Of a stretch of 64,000 bases of DNA, positions 8,250 to 15,694 are shown in pieces; the first letter of the stretch is position 1; every line of letters begins with the position of its first letter. The DNA lies in NCBI RefSeq assembly GCF_003029735.1, contig NZ_KZ686268.1:682001-746000 (forward strand), read 5' to 3'. The notes below the pieces were generated by a model. That model was not told the DNA's origin, did not search any database, and worked only from the letters and a program-made list of their open reading frames with translations. The DNA comes from Pedobacter yulinensis (lineage in GTDB: Bacteria > Bacteroidota > Bacteroidia > Sphingobacteriales > Sphingobacteriaceae). The position numbers and the translations under genes are program-made.

Positions 8250-8965
8250 TTCTTTTCAGTTCCGGAATTATTTGTCGCATCACGCATCAGCTTTTTCTCC
8301 AGCTTGCGGGCTTCACGCTTTTTAAGCAGGCCCACTTTCATGCTCACATCGGTTTGCGGCCGGTCGCGTTTGTTGGTCGGAACACCCGCAATGCTGTCGA
8401 CCATGTCGAATCCCTGAACCACTTCTCCGAAAGCGGTGTAATTGCGGTCAAGATGCGGTGTGCCGCCAAGGGTCTTGTAAACTTCGCGCTGGTAAGCGGG
8501 AATCTTAAACTTAAGCCTGCTTTGTTCCAGTTTGTCGAGTTGCTCGTCCGTAAAACGCTTGCCTTGAACAATGTAAAACTGGCAACCGCTTGACTCTTTA
8601 GCCGGGTTGTTATCGCGAGCAGCAGCCAGCACGCCTTTTTTATGAAAGAGGCTGTCATTGAATTCTGCGGGAATGCGGTAACCAATATCGCCTTCGCCCA
8701 GCAGCGAATCGGGCCTCGCATTTTTTGAGTCAGGATCCCCGCCCTGTATCATGAAGTCTTTGATTACACGATGAAACAAAGTGCCGTTATAAAACCCCGA
8801 CCGGGCCAGTTTAACCATGTTGTCGCGGTGTAAGGGCGTTTGGTTGTACAGCCTGATGATACAGCTGCCCCGGGCAGTTTCAATGCGAATGTACTGGTAT
8901 TTTGGCTTGGCCGCCATTGCCTGGATTTGGCAGAAAAGCAGCAGCAGAAAAAAAATTCGGCGCAT
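8246..8965 (-). CDS. Secreted cyclophilin-type peptidyl-prolyl isomerase
   Basis: 239 residues. An N-terminal signal peptide (about residues 1-18, LLLLFCQIQAMAA) precedes a cyclophilin domain at residues 25-205: LYNQTPLHRDNMVKLARSGFYNGTLFHRVIKDFMIQGGDP pattern with the catalytic Arg in FHRVIKDF, SSGCQFYIVQG and NYTAFGEVVQGFD. It should fold periplasmic or outer-membrane proteins. An insertion of about 25 residues after FYIVQGKRF is typical for Bacteroidota members. The tail is Lys/Arg-rich. It shares the divergent region 8966-9059 with the metal-locus genes and overlaps xth downstream. Confidence 0.93.
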   Translation of the reverse strand: MRRIFFLLLLFCQIQAMAAKPKYQYIRIETARGSCIIRLYNQTPLHRDNMVKLARSGFYNGTLFHRVIKDFMIQGGDPDSKNARPDSLLGEGDIGYRIPAEFNDSLFHKKGVLAAARDNNPAKESSGCQFYIVQGKRFTDEQLDKLEQSRLKFKIPAYQREVYKTLGGTPHLDRNYTAFGEVVQGFDMVDSIAGVPTNKRDRPQTDVSMKVGLLKKREARKLEKKLMRDATNNSGTEKK

Positions 8966-9045
8966 GAATCGATTTTATGATGCTAAATTAACGTAAAAAA
9001 GCGAAAACACGGGTTTCAGGTTTTTACGCCGGGGCAAAATATTTG

Positions 9046-9053
9046 TACCTTTG
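9046..9053 (+). promoter_or_regulatory. Promoter -7 box of the metal locus, leaderless start
   Basis: TACCTTTG, a perfect match to TAnnTTTG. No clear TTG is found at the expected upstream distance. The ATG of the first gene lies at 9060, six bases downstream, so the RNA should begin at or close to the start codon. Confidence 0.65.
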
Positions 9054-9059
9054 AGCCTG

Positions 9060-9455
9060 ATGAGATCTTACCAGAAAAAAGCCCTTTTCCTTGCTGTGTT
9101 TTATGCACTGAGCGTGTTGGGCTTTGCTGCGGGTCTTCATTTTTGCGGCGGTAAGCTTTCTGAGGTCAAATTGTTCGCCTCTGCAGAAGGCTGCAACATG
9201 TGCAAGAAGGCAGCTGAAAAATCAGACGGGTGCTGCAAAACAACAAAAGTAGAAGTACAGGTTAAAGATTCGCACCAGGCCGGTCTTTCTGTCAAGATGC
9301 CACAGCTTTTTGGGTTAGACCTGTTTTATATTCCTGCCTTTGCCGATTTTGTGACGCGCGTCGAAGCCGAGACTTCTGCCGCTTCTGCAAATAAAGCGCC
9401 TCCGCTGGCATCCAGGCTCTCCCTGAACATTCTCTTTCAGATCTTCAGAAATTAG
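9060..9455 (+). CDS. HYC_CC_PP family protein (putative metal-related, exported)
   Basis: 131 residues from ATG 9060. The TTG at 9051 is in frame but is part of the promoter box, so I reject it. A signal or anchor helix covers residues 8-25. The three family marks are all present in order: HFC (H27-C29, in place of HYC), a Cys-rich stretch GCNMC...GCC, and PPLASR near the C-terminus, followed by a hydrophobic tail. The function of this Bacteroidota family is not known; the Cys and His residues and its neighbours suggest metal binding. It is the first gene of a five-gene row that also encodes HMA, barrel, DUF3347 and AraC proteins. Confidence 0.8.
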   Translation: MRSYQKKALFLAVFYALSVLGFAAGLHFCGGKLSEVKLFASAEGCNMCKKAAEKSDGCCKTTKVEVQVKDSHQAGLSVKMPQLFGLDLFYIPAFADFVTRVEAETSAASANKAPPLASRLSLNILFQIFRN

Positions 9456-9535
9456 GATTGCGGTTTTCGGCCGCAATAATTGTCGTGTTCCTTTTTAAAA
9501 AAGGGACCAATCTTATATACCCTAATATCTTGGAA

Positions 9536-10078
9536 ATGAAAGTTTTAAAAATTCAAGCCATCTCTGCGCTCCTCCTTCTCTTTGCTTTTAGCGGAGCTTC
9601 TGCCCAGCAGGTCACCGCAGCCAGCCTGCAGGTAACCGGACTTACATGTTCAATGTGTTCGCAGGCGACCGAAAAGTCGCTTAGAACACTCGATTTTATC
9701 GGCACTATATCGCCTGATCTTAACAAAAATATCTTTGTACTTACATTTAAAAAAGACAAAGCGGTTAATCTGGATCTTATTAAGAAGAAAGTTAAAGATG
9801 CGGGCTTTTCAGTTGGCAAACTGGAGGCTGATTTCGCTTTTAATAACCTGAAAGTAGACGAAAATGGTTTCGCCGCGGGTAAAGGCATGACCTTCCGCTT
9901 CCTGAAAAGCCGCAACACTACGCTCAACGGAAAACTTCGTGCTGCGGTAGTGGACAAAGGTTTTGTGCCTGAGCCGCTCTTCAGGCAGAACCTTAAAAAA
10001 ATCGATGGCCCCTCTTACGCCTCTGGCACCGCTACGGTTGGTGGTGAAAAGGTTCGTGTTTACCACCTGAGCATTTAG
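9536..10078 (+). CDS. Exported heavy-metal-associated (HMA) domain protein
   Basis: 180 residues from ATG 9536 (MKVLKIQAISALLLLFAFSG); an upstream TTG at 9458 is less likely because it would put a tail before the signal peptide. Signal peptide residues 1-22 ending GASAQ. Residues 25-100 are an HMA fold with the metal-binding GLTCSMC motif (CxxC), as in copper chaperones and P-type ATPase N-domains. The remaining 80 residues do not match a family I know. Since it is exported, it is probably a periplasmic metal carrier. The next gene begins two bases after its stop. Confidence 0.85.
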   Translation: MKVLKIQAISALLLLFAFSGASAQQVTAASLQVTGLTCSMCSQATEKSLRTLDFIGTISPDLNKNIFVLTFKKDKAVNLDLIKKKVKDAGFSVGKLEADFAFNNLKVDENGFAAGKGMTFRFLKSRNTTLNGKLRAAVVDKGFVPEPLFRQNLKKIDGPSYASGTATVGGEKVRVYHLSI

Positions 10079-10080
10079 GC

Positions 10081-10896
10081 ATGAAAGCATTCATTCGCAG
10101 CGGCGTCCTGGCGGTGCTGCTGCTTTGTAACCTCTTCGCAGGGGGCCAGGAACTATATGTTTATACAGAACCGGCAAGCAACATGCCTGCAAAATCTGTG
10201 GGGCTGCGGCTCAGCTACGAACGCATGGACGACCTGGATTTCTCAAGCCGGCTTGTGCCAGAAGCGATGGTCGGTATTAACCGGAACCTGATGGTTCATG
10301 CACAGGCTTTCCTGTCAGACATGGAAGGTCCGTTCGCATTTGAAGGAGCCAGTTTTTATGCTAAATACCGGTTCCTGAGCATAGATGACCTGCAGAAACA
10401 TTTTCGCATGGCCGCCTACGGCAGGATCAGTTCGAGCAGGCGGCCTTTTCACAGCGAAGACATCAACCTGGAAGGCGACAATTCCGGCTATCAGGCCGGC
10501 CTGGTGGCTACGCAGTTGCTTCACAAGTTAGCCCTTTCGGTTACGACAGGCTACGCGCGGGTGTTCAAAAATGACGAAAAAATCCGCCCGCACACGGCGG
10601 CCCCCGCAGGCATGCTGAATTACAGTCTTTCAGCAGGCTACCTGCTCTTTCCAAGGGTATACCGCGACTACCGTCAGCCTAATTTCAATCTGTATGCCGA
10701 GGTGCTGGGTAAAACGAATCCCGGCACAGGCCACAGTTACCTCGATATTGCGCCGGCCGTGCAGCTGATCTTAAACAGTCAGCTTCGCATTGACGTAGGC
10801 TACCGGTTTCAGGCCACAGGGAACATCGAGAACCGTTATTTGCGGAACATGTTCCTTGCCCGGGTAGAGTACAATATTTTTAACGTTATTAAATAA
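10081..10896 (+). CDS. Predicted outer-membrane beta-barrel protein
   Basis: 271 residues with a signal peptide (1-21, ending LFAGGQ). The rest is rich in alternating hydrophobic/polar strands with aromatic girdles (SVGLRLSYERM, FYAKYRFLS, AAYGRISSSRR, YSLSAGYLLFPRVY, LRIDVGYRFQATG, LARVEYNIFNVIK), as expected of a barrel of about 12 strands. I do not recognise the family. It sits between the HMA protein (gap two bases) and the DUF3347 gene, so a role in moving or sensing metal at the outer membrane is a reasonable guess only. Confidence 0.7.
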   Translation: MKAFIRSGVLAVLLLCNLFAGGQELYVYTEPASNMPAKSVGLRLSYERMDDLDFSSRLVPEAMVGINRNLMVHAQAFLSDMEGPFAFEGASFYAKYRFLSIDDLQKHFRMAAYGRISSSRRPFHSEDINLEGDNSGYQAGLVATQLLHKLALSVTTGYARVFKNDEKIRPHTAAPAGMLNYSLSAGYLLFPRVYRDYRQPNFNLYAEVLGKTNPGTGHSYLDIAPAVQLILNSQLRIDVGYRFQATGNIENRYLRNMFLARVEYNIFNVIK

Positions 10897-10924
10897 TTAA
10901 AGCCGGAAACGGCATGATCAAGAC

Positions 10925-11428
10925 ATGAAAACACTTAAATTACTTACAGCTCTGGTGCTGTTGCTTCCCTTTGCTGTTTGCGCTGCCGGCAGCGACAAGC
11001 CACTCGATAAACTTGTTGGCGCTTACCTGGAAATTAAGAATGCGCTTGCCCGCGATCAGGCTGGCCAGGCCGCTGCTGGTGCTGCTGCTTTTGCGAAACT
11101 GACTGATGCTGTGCAGGTTAAAGCCCTGCCTGAGGCTCAGCAAACAGCCTGGAGTAAGCAGGCTGCCGCGCTTAAACGCAGCACCGCTGCAATCGCGGCG
11201 TCAAAAGACCTCGCTGTGCAACGGCAGGCATTTGCCGGGTTGAGCAAGGAAATGATTGCCATGGTCAAGTTGGCGGGAACAGGAACGCCGCTCTATGTTC
11301 AGCATTGCCCGATGGCAAAAAAAAGCTGGCTGAACGAAAACAAAGCAGTAGAAAACCCTTATTATGGAAGCGAGATGTTTGCCTGTGGCTCGGTGACGGA
11401 AACCCTTCCCGCAAAAAAACAACCCTAA
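10925..11428 (+). CDS. DUF3347 domain protein (copper-linked, periplasmic)
   Basis: 167 residues. Signal peptide 1-20 (LVLLLPFAVCAAG). The mature part is a helical DUF3347 domain with its diagnostic C-terminal block: LYVQHCPMA, then SWL, NPYYGSEMFACG. In other Bacteroidota this domain is found alone or fused to CusB-like efflux adaptors, and the His-Cys-Met residues are candidate Cu ligands. The middle is unusually Ala-rich. It is 28 bases behind the barrel gene and 8 bases before the AraC gene. Confidence 0.88.
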   Translation: MKTLKLLTALVLLLPFAVCAAGSDKPLDKLVGAYLEIKNALARDQAGQAAAGAAAFAKLTDAVQVKALPEAQQTAWSKQAAALKRSTAAIAASKDLAVQRQAFAGLSKEMIAMVKLAGTGTPLYVQHCPMAKKSWLNENKAVENPYYGSEMFACGSVTETLPAKKQP

Positions 11429-11436
11429 AGGCGGCA

Positions 11437-12018
11437 ATGACGCTTTTTATCAAAAACATGGTCTGCGACCGCTGTAAACTCGTGATCAGCCATGAACTCA
11501 GCAAATTGGGACATATTGTGTTAAGAGCAGATCTCGGAGAGGTAAAGCTCGCAGCAGACCCCTCTGCCGTTGAGCTGGCAGAAATCGCATCTTTGCTGGC
11601 CACATTCGGCTTTGAATTAGCTACAGACAGGAAGCAGCGACTGGTAACACAGGTCAAAGCGCAGCTGATGGCGCTTTTGTATACAGACGCGGGCGGTCCT
11701 GCTCTGAACCTGTCTGCGTACCTGCCAGCGCAACTTCCCTTCGATTACAGTTACCTGAGCTCGGTCTTTTCTGAGACAGAAGGATACCCGATAGAAAAAT
11801 TCTTTATCGCGCAAAAAATTGAGCGGGTTAAAGAGCTGATCAGTTATGGAGAAGAAACGCTGAGTCAAATTGCTTTTCGCATGGGTTACAGCAGCCTCGC
11901 CCATCTGAGCAGCCAGTTTAAAAAAGTTTCTGGCCTGACACCTTCAGCCTGGAAACGACAGGCCGAGTTAAAGCGCCGGCCCCTCGATCAGCTGCCCCGC
12001 ATTGATTTCTTACCATAG
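11437..12018 (+). CDS. AraC-family regulator with HMA-like N-terminus
   Basis: 193 residues from ATG 11437 (MTLFIKNMVCDRC); the frame is open further upstream but overlaps the DUF3347 gene. Residues 1-70 resemble an HMA fold: KNMVCDRCKLVISHELSKLG carries CxxC and is followed by beta/alpha elements (LRADLGEVKLA). Residues 95-185 are two AraC helix-turn-helix units: IEKFFIAQKIERVKELI, LSQIAFRMGYSSLAHLSSQFKK, and SGLTPSAWKR. I infer that the N-terminus senses Cu or another soft metal and the C-terminus controls this locus. Such MVCxRC-type regulators are widespread in Bacteroidota but little studied. Confidence 0.85.
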   Translation: MTLFIKNMVCDRCKLVISHELSKLGHIVLRADLGEVKLAADPSAVELAEIASLLATFGFELATDRKQRLVTQVKAQLMALLYTDAGGPALNLSAYLPAQLPFDYSYLSSVFSETEGYPIEKFFIAQKIERVKELISYGEETLSQIAFRMGYSSLAHLSSQFKKVSGLTPSAWKRQAELKRRPLDQLPRIDFLP

Positions 12019-12057
12019 GTCAAGACCGGGCCCCGTGGCAGCAGCGTACATTTGCAA

Positions 12058-12085
12058 AGCCGGTTCCTTATCGGACCGGCTTTTT
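12058..12085 (+). terminator. Hairpin with T-run between AraC gene and yceI
   Basis: AGCCGGT (12058-12064), ten-base loop, ACCGGCT (12075-12081), then TTTT. It fits a terminator for the metal locus. A promoter-like TACATTTG (12047-12054) lies directly before it, and only 13 bases separate it from the yceI ATG, so it could also act as a leader attenuator for yceI. Confidence 0.65.
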
Positions 12086-12098
12086 AATAAATGATCAT

Positions 12099-12671
12099 AT
12101 GAAAAAATTAAGCTTATTTGTTCTTGGCGTTGTCTTCTGTTTCAGCGCCTCGGCACAAACCCGCTGGGCAGTAGATCCAATGCACTCTTTTGTGAATTTC
12201 TCGGTCAAACACATGGGTATTTCTTTTGTTGACGGTTCGTTCAGGAAATTTGATGGCAGCCTGACTGCGGCTAAACCAGATTTCAGTGATGCCAAAGTTT
12301 CCTTCACGGTAGATGTGAACAGCATCAACACAAGTGTTGAACCGCGCGATAAACACCTGAAAAGCGATGACTTTTTCGCTGCAGACAAGTATCCTGCCAT
12401 GACTTTCGAAAGCACATCGTTCAAAAAACGCAGCGGTAATAATTACGAGCTTAACGGCAAGCTGACTATTAAGGATGTGACGAAAGATGTTCGCTTTGAC
12501 GTGGTATTCGGTGGCACTGCCAAAGACCAGCGCGGTGGCGAGAAGGCCGGTTTCAGCGCCACGACGACCATTAATCGGCTGGACTACAACATTAAATATG
12601 ACCCAACGGGCATGGGCGTTTCTAAAGATGTGACCATCCGGCTCAACCTGGAGTTCGCGCCCGCAAAGTAA
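12099..12671 (+). CDS. YceI family protein (periplasmic lipocalin-like)
   Basis: 190 residues. Signal peptide 1-20 (LFVLGVVFCFSASA), then the YceI beta-barrel: RWAVDPMHSFVNFSVKHMG, DVNSINTSVEPRDKHLKSDDFF, KYPAMTFESTSFK, and GKLTIKDVTKDVRFDV. The family binds isoprenoid or amphiphilic ligands in a lipocalin-like pocket in the periplasm; the exact physiological role is not settled. The ATG follows a hairpin with T-run by 13 bases, so its own promoter must lie in or before that hairpin. Confidence 0.93.
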   Translation: MKKLSLFVLGVVFCFSASAQTRWAVDPMHSFVNFSVKHMGISFVDGSFRKFDGSLTAAKPDFSDAKVSFTVDVNSINTSVEPRDKHLKSDDFFAADKYPAMTFESTSFKKRSGNNYELNGKLTIKDVTKDVRFDVVFGGTAKDQRGGEKAGFSATTTINRLDYNIKYDPTGMGVSKDVTIRLNLEFAPAK

Positions 12672-12807
12672 ACGCAGCATCATCAGTTTAACAGAGAGCC
12701 ACCGCCAGGTGGCGCTCCTCTATACAGGCCCCCGCAGCAACAGCGTATTTACGGTGGGGAACCGCAACAGGCCTTTCCGGTAATCTTTTAAGCGAAAGGA
12801 GCAGATC

Positions 12808-13641
12808 ATGGCCAGCTTTAACCAGTTTAAACAATTTGTTTCCAGCCATCCCGAAACAGTGCCGGTACCGGCACTGTTCATCGGCCATGGTTCGCCCATG
12901 AACGGGATAGAAACAAACATCTTTAGCAGGACATGGGCCGAACAGGCTGCCCTGATACCCCTTCCGGCCGCCGTGCTTGTCATTTCGGCACACTGGTATA
13001 CAAGGGGCACCTTGATAACAGCCATGGACCTGCCGCCAACCATTCATGACTTTGGCGGGTTTCCGCAGGCGCTGTTCGACGTACAATACCCGGCGCCCGG
13101 CAGCCCGGCACTGGCGGCCGAGGCAGCGGCCATGGTTCGGAAAACTGAGGTGTTGATGGACCACGACTGGGGCCTGGACCATGGCGCCTGGACGGTGGTC
13201 AGACACATGTATCCTGATGCAAACATCCCGGTACTGCAAATGAGTATTGATTATACAAAGCCACCTGCCTGGCACTATGAACTCGCCGCCGAGATCCGGG
13301 CGCTGCGCAAACGCGGGGTGCTAATTTTGGGAAGCGGAAACATGGTTCACAACCTCCGCATGCTGAATTGGTCCATGATTCATGGTGGTGGTTATGACTG
13401 GGCCATTGAAGCGAACGAAACCTTCAAACAGCTGATCGCAGACGGAGACCACCGGGCACTTATCCATTATGAACAACTCTGCCATGCAGTCAGGCTGGCC
13501 GTGCCGACGCCTGAACACTACCTGCCGCTTTTGTACATACTCGGCCTGCAGACCGGCAGTGAGCCTGCAACGATCTTCAACGAACAAGCCCTGGGTGGTT
13601 CATTGACGATGACCTCGGTGCGCCTTGGTTTGGCTGACTAA
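12808..13641 (+). CDS. ygiD: DODA-type extradiol aromatic ring-opening dioxygenase (YgiD family)
   Basis: 277 residues of the LigB superfamily. Metal-site segments: ALFIGHGSPMNGIE near residue 28, LVISAHWYTRG near 60, VQYPAPGSP, DHDWGLDHGAWTVVRHMYPD, and VLILGSGNMVHNLR. The family (4,5-DOPA dioxygenase extradiol) opens catechol rings; the natural substrate in bacteria is uncertain. The start MASFNQFKQFVSSHPETVPVPALF gives the usual 20-residue lead. Its 3' end overlaps the convergent YfiT-like gene by four bases. Confidence 0.93.
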   Translation: MASFNQFKQFVSSHPETVPVPALFIGHGSPMNGIETNIFSRTWAEQAALIPLPAAVLVISAHWYTRGTLITAMDLPPTIHDFGGFPQALFDVQYPAPGSPALAAEAAAMVRKTEVLMDHDWGLDHGAWTVVRHMYPDANIPVLQMSIDYTKPPAWHYELAAEIRALRKRGVLILGSGNMVHNLRMLNWSMIHGGGYDWAIEANETFKQLIADGDHRALIHYEQLCHAVRLAVPTPEHYLPLLYILGLQTGSEPATIFNEQALGGSLTMTSVRLGLAD

Positions 13642-14171
13642 TATCCCTGTTGCAGACCCGATCGCAGGTGTGCCAGGTGGTGCCTGCCGTGCCAGGAATA
13701 GGTGCTGAGCAGCTCTTTTACGGTAAATTCGCGTTTGCTTTCAGGGTGGTAAAGCAGCCGGTCAAAGGCAGCTGGCTCAAGCGTGTTCAAAAAAGCGACC
13801 CACCGTCCATGCAGCGCCCGCAACAGGTTAACTGACAGAGAAATGTCTCCATGCAGGGCTTCGGCGGTTTCGGCCCAGGCCTGTTCATCATACGGACGTA
13901 TCGCGGGCCTCTTTTCAGTTATAGCCAGTTTGAAGCGGGTATATGCATTCAGGTGGCTGTCCGGAAGGTGGTGGATGACCTGCCTCAGCGTCCAGCCGCC
14001 GGGCCGGTATCGCCGGGCAAGCACATCTTCATTAAAAGTTGGGATGAGGGCTTCAATCTGTTCGGGGAGAATGGCCAGATCGGCAATCCATTGGTTAATG
14101 TCGGCCGGACCCGCATCGGGATTAAAAACATGCAGGCCGATCGGGTACCTAAGGGGGTCGGGTAAAGTCAT
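13638..14171 (-). CDS. YfiT family / DinB-like thiol transferase
   Basis: 177 residues, a four-helix DinB-fold protein of the YfiT bacillithiol-transferase type. Begins DPLRYPIGLHVF, has the metal-binding His set QVIHHLPDSHLNAY and STYSWHGRHHLAHL, and the PGGWTLRQ motif. Family members bind a divalent metal through three His and transfer or conjugate small thiols. The ALDH gene ends ten bases upstream on the same strand, so they are likely co-transcribed. Ends convergently into the dioxygenase gene. Confidence 0.88.
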   Translation of the reverse strand: MTLPDPLRYPIGLHVFNPDAGPADINQWIADLAILPEQIEALIPTFNEDVLARRYRPGGWTLRQVIHHLPDSHLNAYTRFKLAITEKRPAIRPYDEQAWAETAEALHGDISLSVNLLRALHGRWVAFLNTLEPAAFDRLLYHPESKREFTVKELLSTYSWHGRHHLAHLRSGLQQGY

Positions 14172-14180
14172 GAGCCCAAT

Positions 14181-15581
14181 TTACATGATTTTCTTTAACC
14201 AGTTAAGCAAGCCTGTCTTTCGTGCATATGGTGGGTATGCGAACCGGGTCGTGTTAAAAACCGACTGGTACATGACCGACCGTTCGTGCGAGAACGCTCT
14301 GAAACCAGCCAGTCCGTGGCTGCTGCCCATGCCGCTCGGACCGCGGCCGCCAAAGGGAAGGGCCGGGTTGGAAATATGCACAAGAACATCGTTTACGCAG
14401 GCGCCACCCGATGGGCAGGTTTTCAAAAAGACCGCTGTTTCGCTTTTGTTTTGCCCGAAAAAGTAAAGTGCCAGTGGCGCGGGACGTGAATTGATGGCGG
14501 CGGCAGCCTCGTCCATACTTTTATAGGTCAGTACCGGGAGCAGCGGGCCGAAAACCTCTTCCTGCATAAGCCGGCTGTGGTCTGGAACCCCGGTAAGCAG
14601 GGCCGGGAAAAAAGTAAGTGAGGCAGCATGACTGTTTCCGCCCCAGGCCAGCATGGCCCCCTGGGCCAGGGCGTCGTCAAGCAGTTCCTGTTGCCGGTTA
14701 AAATGGTTGTGGTTAATCATTCGCGCATAACTGCCCGCATTGATCTGTTCCTCGTCCAGGAAAAAAAGCGCGCGGGCCGCTTCGCGGTAAGCTGTAATGA
14801 AGCGCTCCAGTTGCGACTCGTGCACATAAACATGGTCGGGTGCAATACAGGTTTGCCCGCTGTTTACCAGTTTTCCCCAGGCAATTTTCCGGGCTGCCTT
14901 TTCCAGGTTTGCCGAGCCGGAGATGACACAGGGAGACTTTCCGCCCAGCTCGAGTGTCACGGAACTGAGGTGCTCAGCAGCTGCCGCCATGATTTTTTTT
15001 CCAACAGCGGTACTGCCGGTAAAAAAAATATGGTCAAACGGCAATTGAAGCAGGGCGATTGCCGTATCCGCATCGCCCTGAACACAAAAAATTTCTTCAG
15101 GTGCAAAGGTTTCTGAGATCAATTCTGTCAGGCAGGCGCTTGTTTCGGCGCTGTGCTCAGAAGGTTTCAGGATGGCCGTATTGCCGGCGGCAATGGCAGA
15201 GACCAGGGGCCCCGCGGCGAGCTGGAAAGGATAGTTCCAGGGCGAAAGGATCAATGTGTTGCCTTTCGGTTCCATGTGAATATAGCTGTCGGCAAGACCG
15301 TTGCTCAGCGTTCGCCCTACCTTGCGGGGCGCCATCCAAGTAGCAATGTTTTTAATGGCATGATCAATCTCAGCGTAAACAAAATAGATCTCGGCAAGGG
15401 CAGACTCGAATCGGCTTTTGCGCAGGTCATTTTGAAGAGCGGCAAAAATCTTTTCCTCGCGGCTTTCAATTGCGATCCGCAATTTTTGCAAACGCTGCAC
15501 GCGGTCTGTGGCAGTGGCGTTGCGCAGCACGGTTTTGTGCCGTTGTTGTGCTGTAAAAACAGGCAAGATCTGTTCAGACAT
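14181..15581 (-). CDS. NAD(P)-dependent aldehyde dehydrogenase (class 3-like)
   Basis: 466 residues from ATG 15581 (MSEQILPVFTAQQ); the frame is open 36 codons further but that segment overlaps the intergenic control region. Motifs in order: SPWNYPFQL (about 105-115), FTGSTAVGKKI for the cofactor, ELGGKSPCVI with the general-base Glu, NSGQTCIAPDHVYV with the nucleophile Cys, and EEVFGPLLPV. The short N-terminus and a hydrophobic C-terminal tail (YPPYARKTGLLNWLKKIM) match class 3 fatty-aldehyde dehydrogenases, which are often membrane-attached. Likely oxidises medium or long-chain aldehydes. Confidence 0.94.
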   Translation of the reverse strand: MSEQILPVFTAQQRHKTVLRNATATDRVQRLQKLRIAIESREEKIFAALQNDLRKSRFESALAEIYFVYAEIDHAIKNIATWMAPRKVGRTLSNGLADSYIHMEPKGNTLILSPWNYPFQLAAGPLVSAIAAGNTAILKPSEHSAETSACLTELISETFAPEEIFCVQGDADTAIALLQLPFDHIFFTGSTAVGKKIMAAAAEHLSSVTLELGGKSPCVISGSANLEKAARKIAWGKLVNSGQTCIAPDHVYVHESQLERFITAYREAARALFFLDEEQINAGSYARMINHNHFNRQQELLDDALAQGAMLAWGGNSHAASLTFFPALLTGVPDHSRLMQEEVFGPLLPVLTYKSMDEAAAAINSRPAPLALYFFGQNKSETAVFLKTCPSGGACVNDVLVHISNPALPFGGRGPSGMGSSHGLAGFRAFSHERSVMYQSVFNTTRFAYPPYARKTGLLNWLKKIM

Positions 15582-15694
15582 TTCCGGTCTTGGTTTTTCG
15601 TTAAAATTAGTTAAATCAAACGCCCGATGGCGCAGGTTATAGCCTATATACGGATATTTGTATTTTGGGTGTTCGGGAACGTTAATCATACAAC

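Noticed and set aside
9051..9059. TTG start for the HYC_CC_PP gene
   Set aside because: The TTG is the end of the TACCTTTG promoter box, so translation must start at the ATG at 9060.
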